The translations under genes and the position numbers were made by a program. A DNA stretch of 64,000 bases from Neisseria mucosa (GTDB taxonomy: Bacteria > Pseudomonadota > Gammaproteobacteria > Burkholderiales > Neisseriaceae): NCBI RefSeq assembly GCF_013267835.1, contig NZ_CP053939.1, forward strand, positions 248,001 to 312,000, written 5' to 3'. The notes beneath the pieces were generated by a model. It was not told the DNA's origin. It ran no database searches and was given only the letters and a program-made list of their open reading frames with translations. Positions 37,478-45,512 of the stretch are shown here, one piece after another. Within the stretch, counting starts at the first letter, position 1; each line of letters opens with the position of its first letter.

Positions 37478-38377
37478 ATGGCAAACGAAAAAATTGAAGT
37501 CGGCTATCGGCATATCGGCACATTTGCGAATGTAGATTATCACCACAAATTTCTACTCTATACTGATAAAATGGGACAACAATATACTATCAGTGGATGG
37601 GTGGGTAAAGAAATTTCCCCACAACTTCCTTTGGGAAAAATCCATATTGAAACCGGCTTACCAAAGAATATTGGTTTACCATATAATGCCCAAAATCCGG
37701 ATAATTTCAATAATAGGAAAACTGCTTGGTATAAAAGTTTAGATAAAGAACCTATTTCTCCACAAAAGCAATACCGCGAGCTAATCGCTGAAGCTCCTGA
37801 TTTATCAGCTAAATGGGCTGAAATGGTACGCAATGCTCAAAGCAAGAACAATATCTATCCTTATGATTACTTAAGGCAAAATTCCAATACCCTTGCCGAT
37901 ACCTTATTGCGTGAAGCAGGCTTTCCTGAGCCTGAAAAAGATGGAATATTCCAACATCTTGCCCCAGGTTCGGGAAATAAGCTGAATAAGAGTCTTGTGC
38001 CGAAAGATCCTGAGGATCCGCATATCTCCGACATTAAAGATTTGAGTTATCTTGATGAAGAGAAACTCAGAGGAAATCCTCAGTACACCATGCAAATTCA
38101 AGAAGAAACATCTCACCATGTCGAAACAGCGGCAACAACCGACAATCCCAAGCCTCAATCCAAATACGAAGAAACTATGGCGATGCTGCAAGGATTATTG
38201 AATGATACCGACGGTTCGTATGCAAAAAAACTTTTGGCTGATAATCCTGACAAAGTGGCCAGTTTCAATGAAAGAGTCCAACAGACTTTAGAAGAAGAGT
38301 GGCAACAACAGCTTGTTGCTCAAGAAAACCAAAATATTCAACAAGAAAAACAACGAGGCTTCTCTCGTTCTGTCTGA
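37478..38377 (+). CDS. Candidate secreted effector 1 (type IV secretion-like C-terminal signal)
   Basis: A 299-aa protein without signal peptide, transmembrane helix or cysteine. The N-terminal part (about 8-170) has HHKFLLYTDKMGQQYTISGW and a later segment LRQNSNTLADTLLREAGF followed by LAPGSGNKL; from memory, similar blocks occur at the ends of some polymorphic toxins, but I cannot assign an activity. A Pro/Asp-rich linker (about 170-228) leads to a C-terminal module (about 229-299, LQGLLNDTDGSYAKKLLADN, then a Gln-rich tail) shared with the protein at 41221. It directly follows a lipoprotein gene. Best reading: an interbacterial toxin carrying an XVIPCD-like export signal. Confidence 0.6.
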   Translation: MANEKIEVGYRHIGTFANVDYHHKFLLYTDKMGQQYTISGWVGKEISPQLPLGKIHIETGLPKNIGLPYNAQNPDNFNNRKTAWYKSLDKEPISPQKQYRELIAEAPDLSAKWAEMVRNAQSKNNIYPYDYLRQNSNTLADTLLREAGFPEPEKDGIFQHLAPGSGNKLNKSLVPKDPEDPHISDIKDLSYLDEEKLRGNPQYTMQIQEETSHHVETAATTDNPKPQSKYEETMAMLQGLLNDTDGSYAKKLLADNPDKVASFNERVQQTLEEEWQQQLVAQENQNIQQEKQRGFSRSV

Positions 38378-38409
38378 AGCAAACATTACTCTGACTAATG
38401 TAGCTTGAG

Positions 38410-38441
38410 GGGTCGTCTGAAAAACGGTTTTCAGATGACTT
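38410..38441 (+). terminator. variant DUS pair after effector module 1
   Basis: The left arm reads GGGTCGTCTGAA, one base from the mucosa-type dialect AGGTCGTCTGAA; the right arm is TTTTCAGATGACTT. Both differ from the AG-DUS used elsewhere. Confidence 0.6.
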
Positions 38442-38496
38442 CATCCTTTTACAATATCCCTTTCAAATATACAAAACTATCCTTGATTTCCACATC

Positions 38497-40197
38497 ATGT
38501 CCGTCAAAATCCAAACACGTTCTATTAATCCGACTGTTTTTAACGACTTGCTCACTGCCGGTACCGATCCTTTGATTGCAAGGCTGTGTGCTGCGCGTGA
38601 TGTGCAAAGTCCGGCCGAGTTGGACGACAAGCTTGCTGCGCTTTTGCCGTATCAAACGCTGACAAACTGCGAAGCCGCCGCCGGCCGTTTGGCGGATGCG
38701 GTTGAGCGTCAGGAAAAAATCCTGATTGTCGCCGACTACGATGCCGACGGTGCAACGGCGTGTGCCGTCGGTATGAGCGGTTTGGCGGCGATGGGGGCGA
38801 AAGTGGATTTTCTTGTGCCCAACCGCTTTGAACACGGCTACGGCTTAACGCCCGAGCTGGCCGAAATCGCGGCAGAGCAAGGCGTGGATTTATTGGTAAC
38901 GGTGGATAACGGTATCGCCAGCATTGCAGGCGTGGCGCGTGCGCAGGAGTTGGGTTTGGATGTGATTGTGACCGACCACCATCTGCCTGCCGAGACCGTG
39001 CCCGACTGTATCATCGTCAATCCGAACCAAAAAGGCTGCGGCTTTCCCAGCAAAAGTTTGGCGGGCGTAGGCGTGATTTTTTATGTATTGATGGCTTTGC
39101 GTGCCGAACTGCGCCGCCGCAATTATTTTTCAGACGGCCTGAAAGAGCCGAATCTAGGCGACCTTTTGGATTTGGTCGCACTCGGTACCGTCGCCGATGT
39201 CGTCGCCCTCGACCACAACAACCGCATCCTCGTGTCGCAAGGTTTGAAACGGATGCGTTCGGGCAAAATGCGCCCCGGCATCCGCGCTTTGTTTGAAGTG
39301 GCGCGGCGCGATTGGCGCAAGGCGCAGCCGTTTGATATGGGCTTTGCGTTGGGACCGCGCATTAACGCCGCCGGACGGCTGGACGATATGTCGGTCGGCA
39401 TTGCCTGTCTGTTGGCGCGAGATGATGCCGAGGCGCAGGAACTGGCGGCCCAGTTAAACAACCTCAATATCGAACGCCGCGAAATCGAGCAGTCTATGCT
39501 GCAAGACGCGCTGAATGATTTTCCCGAAACTCTGCCTCCAGGTCAGACGACTTTGGTGGCGTATCGAGACGACTTCCATCAAGGCGTGGTCGGCATTGTT
39601 GCCAGCCGCCTCAAAGACCGTTTTTATCGTCCGACCATCGTGTTTGCGCCTGCCGACAACGGCGAAGTGCGCGGTTCGGGACGCTCCATTCCCAATTTGC
39701 ACCTGCGCGATGCTTTGGATTTGGTATCCAAACGCCATCCCGATTTGATTTTGAAATTCGGCGGACACGCAATGGCGGCGGGTTTGAGCATACTCGAACA
39801 CAATATTCCCGCGTTTCAGACGGCCTTTGAAGAAGCCGTGCGCGAGATGGTGTGCGAAGACGATTTGTCGCAAACCTATATTACCGACGGCAGCCTGCCT
39901 GCCCGCGATATTACGCTGGAACAGGCGCAGAACCTTGCCCGCCACGTTTGGGGGCAGGGCTTCGCGCCGCCGAGTTTTACCGACGAATTCCATGTTGTCC
40001 GCCAGCAGCCTTTGGGCGCGGAGGGCAAACACAAAAAAGTCTGGCTGCAAAAAGACGGCTACGAATTTGAAGCCATGTTCTGGCGTTGCAGCGAAGACAT
40101 TCCCGAATACATCCGCACGGTGTACCGCCCCGTTGCCAACGAATGGCGGAATAATCTCGAATTGCAGCTTTATATCGACTACTGGGAAGCCGCGTAA
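38497..40197 (+). CDS. recJ: Single-stranded-DNA exonuclease RecJ
   Basis: 5-prime to 3-prime exonuclease for recombination and mismatch repair. The 566-aa protein has the DHH-family motifs: LIVADYDADGATA (motif I), VTVDNGIAS, VTDHHLPAETVPDCIIVNP (motif III) and a C-terminal DHHA1/OB region with GRSIPNLHLRDAL and FGGHAMAAGLSI. Three inverted/forward DUS-like segments lie inside the gene (for example near 39126, read as FSDGLK). It separates the two effector modules. Confidence 0.96.
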   Translation: MSVKIQTRSINPTVFNDLLTAGTDPLIARLCAARDVQSPAELDDKLAALLPYQTLTNCEAAAGRLADAVERQEKILIVADYDADGATACAVGMSGLAAMGAKVDFLVPNRFEHGYGLTPELAEIAAEQGVDLLVTVDNGIASIAGVARAQELGLDVIVTDHHLPAETVPDCIIVNPNQKGCGFPSKSLAGVGVIFYVLMALRAELRRRNYFSDGLKEPNLGDLLDLVALGTVADVVALDHNNRILVSQGLKRMRSGKMRPGIRALFEVARRDWRKAQPFDMGFALGPRINAAGRLDDMSVGIACLLARDDAEAQELAAQLNNLNIERREIEQSMLQDALNDFPETLPPGQTTLVAYRDDFHQGVVGIVASRLKDRFYRPTIVFAPADNGEVRGSGRSIPNLHLRDALDLVSKRHPDLILKFGGHAMAAGLSILEHNIPAFQTAFEEAVREMVCEDDLSQTYITDGSLPARDITLEQAQNLARHVWGQGFAPPSFTDEFHVVRQQPLGAEGKHKKVWLQKDGYEFEAMFWRCSEDIPEYIRTVYRPVANEWRNNLELQLYIDYWEAA

Positions 40198-40201
40198 ACA
40201 A

Positions 40202-40213
40202 AGGCCGTCTGAA
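40202..40213 (+). repeat. AG-DUS at the start of the EamA gene
   Basis: A perfect DUS two bases before the ATG takes the ribosome-site position. Confidence 0.9.
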
Positions 40214-40215
40214 AA

Positions 40216-41151
40216 ATGAAGAAACAAAAACCTTGGCTCGGCTTTTCTTTGGCGCTGCTTGCCACCATGACTTGGGGCTCGCTGCCGGTAGCGGCGCAAC
40301 AGGCCTTAAAAGCCGTCGATGCGCCCACGCTGGTGTGGATACGCTTTTTAGTGGCTTCGCTGGTGTTGTTTGCGTTGTTGGGACTGACCGGCAAGCTGCC
40401 GCGGCCGTCTGAATTTTCCAAGCAAACCTTATTTTTATTGGTACTGGGTATTATCGGTATTTCCGCCAACTTTGTGCTCGTTGCTATGGGTTTGCACTAT
40501 ATTTCGCCGACAACCACGCAGGTGTTGTGGCAGCTCTCGCCCTTTACCATGATTTTGGTCGGCGTTGGCGTGTTTAAAGAAGCCTTTACGCGCTGGCAAA
40601 AAATCGGCTTGATGCTTTTGCTGACGGGTTTGGTCATGTTTTTCAACGACAAATTCGGCGAACTTTTCAGTTTGGGCAGCTACGCGGTCGGGGTAATCAT
40701 GGCGGCTTCGGGCAGCATGATTTGGGTGTGCTACGGCGTGGCGCAAAAACTTTTGTCCAAACATTTCAATTCGCAACAAATCCTGCTCATGATTTATTTT
40801 TGCAGCAGCTTTGTTTTCCTGCCGTTTGCCGAACCATCACAAATCGCCCATATCGGCAATCCGTTTTTATGGGGCTGCTTTATCTATTGCTGCTTAAACA
40901 CGCTGATCGGTTATGGTTCATTCGGCGAAGCGCTCAATCATTGGGACGCTTCAAAAGTCAGTATCGTCACCACGCTGATTCCCGTGTTCACCATGATATT
41001 TTCCACCATCGGCCATCATCTCGCCCCCGATTATTTTGCCGCTTCGGATATGAATATCGTCAGCTATGTGGGTGCCATGGTGGTTGTGGCCGGAGCATTG
41101 CTGGCTGTGGCCGGAGAGAAAGTAATGGGGCTTTTTTTGAGAAAGATATAA
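40216..41151 (+). CDS. DMT-superfamily transporter (EamA type)
   Basis: A 311-aa inner-membrane protein with about ten hydrophobic segments arranged as two EamA repeats (first from LGFSLALLATMTWGSLPVAAQQAL, second from IIMAASGSMIWVCYGVAQKLL). EamA proteins usually export amino acids or metabolites; the substrate cannot be assigned. It begins 18 bp after recJ with a DUS in place of a Shine-Dalgarno. Its terminator is the left copy of the palindrome that also ends module 2. Confidence 0.85.
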   Translation: MKKQKPWLGFSLALLATMTWGSLPVAAQQALKAVDAPTLVWIRFLVASLVLFALLGLTGKLPRPSEFSKQTLFLLVLGIIGISANFVLVAMGLHYISPTTTQVLWQLSPFTMILVGVGVFKEAFTRWQKIGLMLLLTGLVMFFNDKFGELFSLGSYAVGVIMAASGSMIWVCYGVAQKLLSKHFNSQQILLMIYFCSSFVFLPFAEPSQIAHIGNPFLWGCFIYCCLNTLIGYGSFGEALNHWDASKVSIVTTLIPVFTMIFSTIGHHLAPDYFAASDMNIVSYVGAMVVVAGALLAVAGEKVMGLFLRKI

Positions 41152-41177
41152 AGCATTTATTGCGAAACAGAATAAAC

Positions 41178-41208
41178 AAGGCCGTCTGAAACAGGTTTCA
41201 GACGGCCT
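41178..41208. terminator. DUS palindrome, left copy flanking effector module 2
   Basis: An almost loop-free DUS palindrome (arms joined by AG); 31 bp identical to 43626-43656. Convergent terminator of the EamA gene and effector 2. Confidence 0.9.
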
Positions 41209-41220
41209 CATGTGGAACGA

Positions 41221-42204
41221 TCAGCCGAAAGACCGCCCACCAAATTCCCTTTCCGCAGGATTCTGCTGCACAGAAATTTCCCTCGCTGCCGTTTGTTGCC
41301 GTTCCTGTTCCATTCTTTCCTGCACTTTGGCATTGAAAGCATCAACAACTTCGCGGTTTTCCGCCAAAACCTGTTCGGCGAAAGAGCCGTCCTTATCGTT
41401 GAGCAAGCCTTGAACCAAGGCATGGAATTTATCTGTTTGGGTTCGCGGTTTTTCGCGGGTCGGAGCGGTAACATCCTCGATGTGTTTGTCTCTGCGACGG
41501 GCATCGGCGGGATGTTTGACACCGTAAGCCGTATTCATACGGAAGTTTTTTAAATCTTCCATATCCAGTTTGCCTTCGACTTTGACCTGTCGTCCTCCCG
41601 GCAGCCTTACTCCGTTATCTTCTTTACTCTGGCTGAGGAACTCCACCAAAGCTTCGTTTACTTTTTTGCCATATTGGTTGCCTATATCGGCAATAAAGAC
41701 TTGTGCCTGCATATTGGATTGCAGGAATTGCTTGTTTTCAAGATTTGTGATTTTAGAAATAACTTTATGGACTTCACCAACTTTTTTATTAAGAACTTTA
41801 ACATAATCCCGATTGATTAATGAGATACCGGTTTCGGAAGCCAAAGCCTGATTCAATTTCGGTTTCAGATTTTGATACACCTGTTTGTCTTCGGCAGACA
41901 TTTTATTGAATGGCTTGTATAGATGGATTTGCATCTGCTTTATTTCATTATCGGAAATAAAACGGTTGCCTTTTGAGTCTGTTGCCTCTCGCGCAATCCG
42001 TTCCAACAAATTCCTCCCTTCATTATTGCCGCCTATGTCGTACTGGATAGGACCGAAACTCGGACCGCTGGCAGCCTTCTCCGCATTCGATATTTTGTAC
42101 GCGCCGCGCCCGCCCGACAATTCGTTTACCATCATGGCTTGATGGATATAGTATTTCAAACCGTCTTCCGGTTTCAGATGGTCTCCGCCTGTAAAACGAC
42201 TCAT
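41221..42204 (-). CDS. Candidate secreted effector 2: lysozyme-like toxin with type IV secretion-like C-terminus
   Basis: A 327-aa protein with no signal peptide. The N-terminus (about 15-75) resembles a lysozyme/transglycosylase fold: NELSGGRGAYKISNAEKA with candidate catalytic Glu28, then SGPSFGPIQYDIGGN. A helical middle region (about 80-250) may bind peptidoglycan or complete the catalytic domain. The C-terminal module (about 257-327; LVQGLLNDKDGSFAEQVLAEN, VVDAFNAKVQERMEQERQQ) is shared with the protein at 37478. It is last in an operon behind three exported LprI-like proteins that could inhibit a lysozyme. Predicted role: peptidoglycan-cutting interbacterial toxin. No secretion genes are nearby. 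Confidence 0.68.
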   Translation of the reverse strand: MSRFTGGDHLKPEDGLKYYIHQAMMVNELSGGRGAYKISNAEKAASGPSFGPIQYDIGGNNEGRNLLERIAREATDSKGNRFISDNEIKQMQIHLYKPFNKMSAEDKQVYQNLKPKLNQALASETGISLINRDYVKVLNKKVGEVHKVISKITNLENKQFLQSNMQAQVFIADIGNQYGKKVNEALVEFLSQSKEDNGVRLPGGRQVKVEGKLDMEDLKNFRMNTAYGVKHPADARRRDKHIEDVTAPTREKPRTQTDKFHALVQGLLNDKDGSFAEQVLAENREVVDAFNAKVQERMEQERQQTAAREISVQQNPAEREFGGRSFG

Positions 42205-42222
42205 ATCAGTCTCCTAAAAAAA

Positions 42223-42654
42223 TTAAAAACGTTCCAATGCTTTTAAGTGATATTGTGTTTGTTGAACGTCACACAGATAGAGGATTTTATCTGAAGGAGT
42301 TTTCAAATCGGTTGTGATTGTCGGGTCGGAACAAAGTTCCTCCTTATAAGCCTTCCATTTTGAGCGGATGCTTGCAAAATACTGTTTTGTCAAGCCATGA
42401 AGTTTTTGGTCTTTGGCAGTGGCACGTCGAAATAAATCTTCGTACTTCTTATCTAATGCAATTTCAAAATCTAATAGGGTAAGCCTCAAACAATCTTCAT
42501 CCATTTGGTCAACAGGTTCGGGACAAAGATTCTTTTCCTTCTGCGGCTTAAGCGCATTTGCAGCTTTTTCAGACGGCTCTGCCGCACCGACACAGGCAGC
42601 GGATGCCATCACGGCCAGCAGTGGCAGAATGTAACGGATTTTGTGTTTCGACAT
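42223..42654 (-). CDS. Exported DUF1311/LprI-like protein, immunity copy A
   Basis: A 143-aa protein with a signal peptide (MSKHKIRYILPLLAVMASAA, then CVGAAEP; lipobox weak, signal peptidase I also possible). The mature domain has four spaced cysteines (NLCPEP, EDCLRL, ELCSDP, YLCDVQ) and a helical core typical of DUF1311/lysozyme-inhibitor LprI. It is 18 bp upstream of effector 2 and nearly identical to copy C at both ends but divergent in the middle. An inverted DUS core overlaps codons EPSEK. Predicted to neutralise the lysozyme-like effector in the periplasm. Confidence 0.68.
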   Translation of the reverse strand: MSKHKIRYILPLLAVMASAACVGAAEPSEKAANALKPQKEKNLCPEPVDQMDEDCLRLTLLDFEIALDKKYEDLFRRATAKDQKLHGLTKQYFASIRSKWKAYKEELCSDPTITTDLKTPSDKILYLCDVQQTQYHLKALERF

Positions 42655-42680
42655 ATCAGTCTCCTAACTATCTATCAGTT

Positions 42681-43142
42681 TTATAAAGAATTTTCAAAGC
42701 GTTCCAACGCTTTCAAATGGTTTAAATTCTGTTCGAACCTGCAAATACGTATGTAGCGTCCTGCAAGAGGACGAACTTTCGTCGCAACGGATGGGTCTGA
42801 ACACAGCATTTCCGTATAACTTTCCCAATTCTTACGGATAGTCAAAAAATATTCTTTGGATACTCCATTCAATTTGGGGTCTTTTGAATCGATACGGTGC
42901 AGCAGATTTTCGTATTTCTTATTCAATTGCTTTTCCAACCTCATACTGAAAATATCCACACATTCATAGCCTTGTCCGTCTATGTCTTTCATCATGCTCT
43001 GAGGGCATATGTCCTTATTGTCCTGTTTTTGCCTTGTTACCTTTGGAACAGCCTTTTCAGACGGCCCTGCCGCACCGACACAGGCGGCGGATGTCATCAC
43101 GGCTAGCAGTGGCAGAATGTAACGGATTTTGTGTTTCGACAT
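42681..43142 (-). CDS. Exported DUF1311/LprI-like protein, immunity copy B
   Basis: A 153-aa paralogue with the same signal peptide as copies A and C, then a diverged mature part (DICPQSMMKDIDGQGYECVD, LEKQLNKKYENLLHRIDSKD, EMLCSDPSVATKVRPLAGRY, IRICRFEQN). The cysteine pattern is kept. It lies between A and C with 26- and 17-bp gaps. The greater divergence suggests immunity to a different allele of the toxin. A DUS with one mismatch covers codons GPSEK. Confidence 0.65.
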   Translation of the reverse strand: MSKHKIRYILPLLAVMTSAACVGAAGPSEKAVPKVTRQKQDNKDICPQSMMKDIDGQGYECVDIFSMRLEKQLNKKYENLLHRIDSKDPKLNGVSKEYFLTIRKNWESYTEMLCSDPSVATKVRPLAGRYIRICRFEQNLNHLKALERFENSL

Positions 43143-43159
43143 ATCAGTTTCCTAAAAAA

Positions 43160-43591
43160 TTAAAAACGTTCCAATGCTTTTAAATGGTGTTGTGTTTGTT
43201 GAACGTCACACAGATAGAGGATTTTGTCTGAAGGAGTTTTCAAGTCGGTTGTGATTGTCGGGTCGGAACAAAGTTCCTCCTTATAAGCCTTCCATTTTGA
43301 ACGGACGTTTATAAAATATTGTTTGGACAGCCCATGTAGCTTTGAATCTTTGGTAGCGGCACGTCGAAATAAATCTTTGTACTTCATGTCCAGTTTGTTT
43401 TCAAGTTTCAGCAGAGTAATTTCTAAACAATCTTCATCCATTTGGTCAACAGGTTCGGGACAAAGATTCTTTTCCTGTTTCGGTTTAACGGCATTTGCAG
43501 CTTTTTCAGACGGCCCTGCCGCACCGACACAGGCGGCGGATGCTATCACGGCCAGCAACGGCAGAATGTAACGGATTTTGTGTTTCGACAT
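43160..43591 (-). CDS. Exported DUF1311/LprI-like protein, immunity copy C
   Basis: A 143-aa paralogue, first in the operon C-B-A-effector. Signal peptide and the last 50 residues are almost identical to copy A, while residues about 57-95 (ITLLKLENKLDMKYKDLF, SKLHGLSKQYFINV) differ. A DUS with one mismatch covers codons GPSEK. Likely arose by duplication and recombination with related alleles. Confidence 0.65.
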   Translation of the reverse strand: MSKHKIRYILPLLAVIASAACVGAAGPSEKAANAVKPKQEKNLCPEPVDQMDEDCLEITLLKLENKLDMKYKDLFRRAATKDSKLHGLSKQYFINVRSKWKAYKEELCSDPTITTDLKTPSDKILYLCDVQQTQHHLKALERF

Positions 43592-43625
43592 AATTTATCT
43601 CCTAAAAAGTTATTGTGTAATTGAT

Positions 43626-43656
43626 AAGGCCGTCTGAAACAGGTTTCAGACGGCCT
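43626..43656. terminator. DUS palindrome, right copy flanking effector module 2
   Basis: 31 bp identical, including the loop, to 41178-41208. Here it precedes the module operon and follows the aldehyde dehydrogenase stop. Confidence 0.9.
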
Positions 43657-43693
43657 TTATATTTTCTAAATCAGATTAATGTGAAACGCCGAA

Positions 43694-45172
43694 TCAATAG
43701 AAGCCTTCGCGTTCTTCACGGGTGCTGATGTAGATGTTTTTCACTTGGGTGTAGGCGGCGAGCATCATTTTGTGGGTTTCACGGCCGATACCTGAAGTTT
43801 TGTAGCCGCCAAACGGCGCGCCGGCAGGCAGGCGGTTGTAGCAGTTTACCCAAACGCGGCCGGTTTCCAATGCATTGGAAACGCGCAGGCAGCGGTTGAT
43901 GTCGGTACTCCACACTGCGCCGCCCAAGCCGTATTCGCTGTCGTTGGCCATTTTGATGACTTCTTCTTCGGTTTTGAATTTAATCACGGTGGCAACCGGG
44001 CCGAAGATTTCTTCTTGGGAAACACGGGCTTCGTTGCTGGCCTCAATCAAAGTCGGTTCGACAAATTCGCCTTTGCCCAATTCGCCTTCGATTTTTTTAC
44101 CGCCGGTAATGATGCGACAGCCTTCTTGTTCTCCGATTTTGACGTATTTCAAAATGGTCTCGAGTTGACCGGCATTGACTTGCGAACCCATTTGGGTGTC
44201 GTCTTCCCAAGGCAGGCCGACTTTGATTTTTTTGAATTCTTCAGCCAAAGCATTGACGAATTTGTCGTAAATACCTTCTTGTACAAAAATGCGCGAACCG
44301 GCGCAGCACACTTGGCCTTGGTTGAACAAGATACCTTTTTGCGCGCCTTCGAGGGCTTTGTCGAAAGGCATATCGTCGAAGAAGATGTTGGCGGATTTGC
44401 CGCCCAATTCCAAAGTGGAAGGAATCAGCAATTCGGCGGCGGCGATGCCGACGCGGCGGCCGACTTCGGTTGAGCCGGTAAAGGCCAGTTTGTTGAAGCC
44501 TTTGTGGTGGAGCATGTATTCGCCGGATTTGGAACCGCGGCCGGTAATCACGTTCAACACGCCTTTAGGCAGCAAGTGGTTGATTTTTTGAGCGAAGGAC
44601 AACAGGCTCAATGAAGTGCTGGAAGAAGGGTGGATGACGATGGTGCAACCTGCGGCCAATGCCGGAGCGATTTTCCATGCGGCCATCAAGAATGGGAAGT
44701 TCCAAGGAATGATTTGGCCGACAACGCCGATCGGTTCGCGCAAAACGATGGACAGGTCTTCGGCATCAAGCTGGGTTGCCGTGCCTTCTTCGCCGCGGAT
44801 GACGCTGGCGAAATAGCGGAAATGGTCGGAAGCCAAAGGCACGTCGGCAGCGCGGGTTTCGCGGATGGGTTTACCGTTGTCCAAGGTTTCTTGCAGGGCG
44901 AACAATTCGGCGTTTTCGTCAATCACATCGGCGATTTTATTCAAAATGGCCGCGCGTTCGGCAGTCGTGGTTTTACGCCATGTTTTGAACGCTTCTTGCG
45001 CAGCGGCCACGGCAGCATCGACATCGGCGTCGGTTGCGTCTGTGAACTTGGCCAATTCATCGCCATTGGCAGGGTTGTAAGAGGATAAAAGTTTGCCTTC
45101 GCTACCTTTCGTCCATTCGCCGTTGATTAAAAGACCATATTCTTTATCAAACACATTTAAATCTTTTGCCAT
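43694..45172 (-). CDS. NAD-dependent aldehyde dehydrogenase
   Basis: Oxidises an aldehyde, probably acetaldehyde, to the acid. The 492-aa protein has PWNFPFLMAAWKIAPALAAG, the catalytic Glu in LELGGKSANIFFDD and catalytic Cys in FNQGQVCCAGSRIFVQ, with C-terminal NCYNRLPAGAPFGGYKTSGIGRE. The pattern is of the ExaC/AldB type. It is divergent from a zinc alcohol dehydrogenase across 340 bp, so the two could form an ethanol-to-acetate route. Confidence 0.9.
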   Translation of the reverse strand: MAKDLNVFDKEYGLLINGEWTKGSEGKLLSSYNPANGDELAKFTDATDADVDAAVAAAQEAFKTWRKTTTAERAAILNKIADVIDENAELFALQETLDNGKPIRETRAADVPLASDHFRYFASVIRGEEGTATQLDAEDLSIVLREPIGVVGQIIPWNFPFLMAAWKIAPALAAGCTIVIHPSSSTSLSLLSFAQKINHLLPKGVLNVITGRGSKSGEYMLHHKGFNKLAFTGSTEVGRRVGIAAAELLIPSTLELGGKSANIFFDDMPFDKALEGAQKGILFNQGQVCCAGSRIFVQEGIYDKFVNALAEEFKKIKVGLPWEDDTQMGSQVNAGQLETILKYVKIGEQEGCRIITGGKKIEGELGKGEFVEPTLIEASNEARVSQEEIFGPVATVIKFKTEEEVIKMANDSEYGLGGAVWSTDINRCLRVSNALETGRVWVNCYNRLPAGAPFGGYKTSGIGRETHKMMLAAYTQVKNIYISTREEREGFY

Positions 45173-45307
45173 AATGCTGTCTCCTTAATGAATGGGAATA
45201 GGTGTTTCACACCATGAAAAACAGCTTATGCTTTTTTCTTTTTAAGTTCAAGTACTAAAAATGAGAATGTTCTCAAAATTTACATTTGCAATGTTGTTTC
45301 ATGTAGC

Positions 45308-45319
45308 AGGCCGTCTGAA
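45308..45319 (+). repeat. single AG-DUS
   Basis: Unpaired AGGCCGTCTGAA between the two dehydrogenase genes. Confidence 0.9.
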
Positions 45320-45393
45320 AAATAAAGGATTTGATTGAAATGAAAGTATATTTGTTAATATATTTAAAGATTTATACGGCTTAAATAGATTTT

Positions 45394-45414
45394 GTTATGG
45401 TATAACATCATAAC
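45394..45414 (+). promoter_or_regulatory. possible operator upstream of adhP
   Basis: Perfect inverted repeat GTTATG-N9-CATAAC about 100 bp before the alcohol dehydrogenase; the spacer contains TATAAC, a possible -10. Confidence 0.35.
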
Positions 45415-45512
45415 TAGTTGTTTTAAAAAAGATTATGGGTTGACGGCTTCGGATATGGGGAGTATTCTCATTCATAGCTAAACAGTTTTTCAACACCCTA
45501 GGAGACTCTCTC

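Larger units (their letters stand above)
45173..45512. other. aldehyde/alcohol dehydrogenase divergent region
   Basis: About 340 bp, AT-rich. It has one DUS (45308) and one inverted repeat (45394-45414); no gene seen. Confidence 0.5.

Noticed and set aside
36840..43620. Effector modules as part of a prophage or type VI locus
   Set aside because: No integrase, phage structural, hcp, vgrG or PAAR gene is present; the effectors have a common C-terminal tail rather than N-terminal PAAR or MIX domains.
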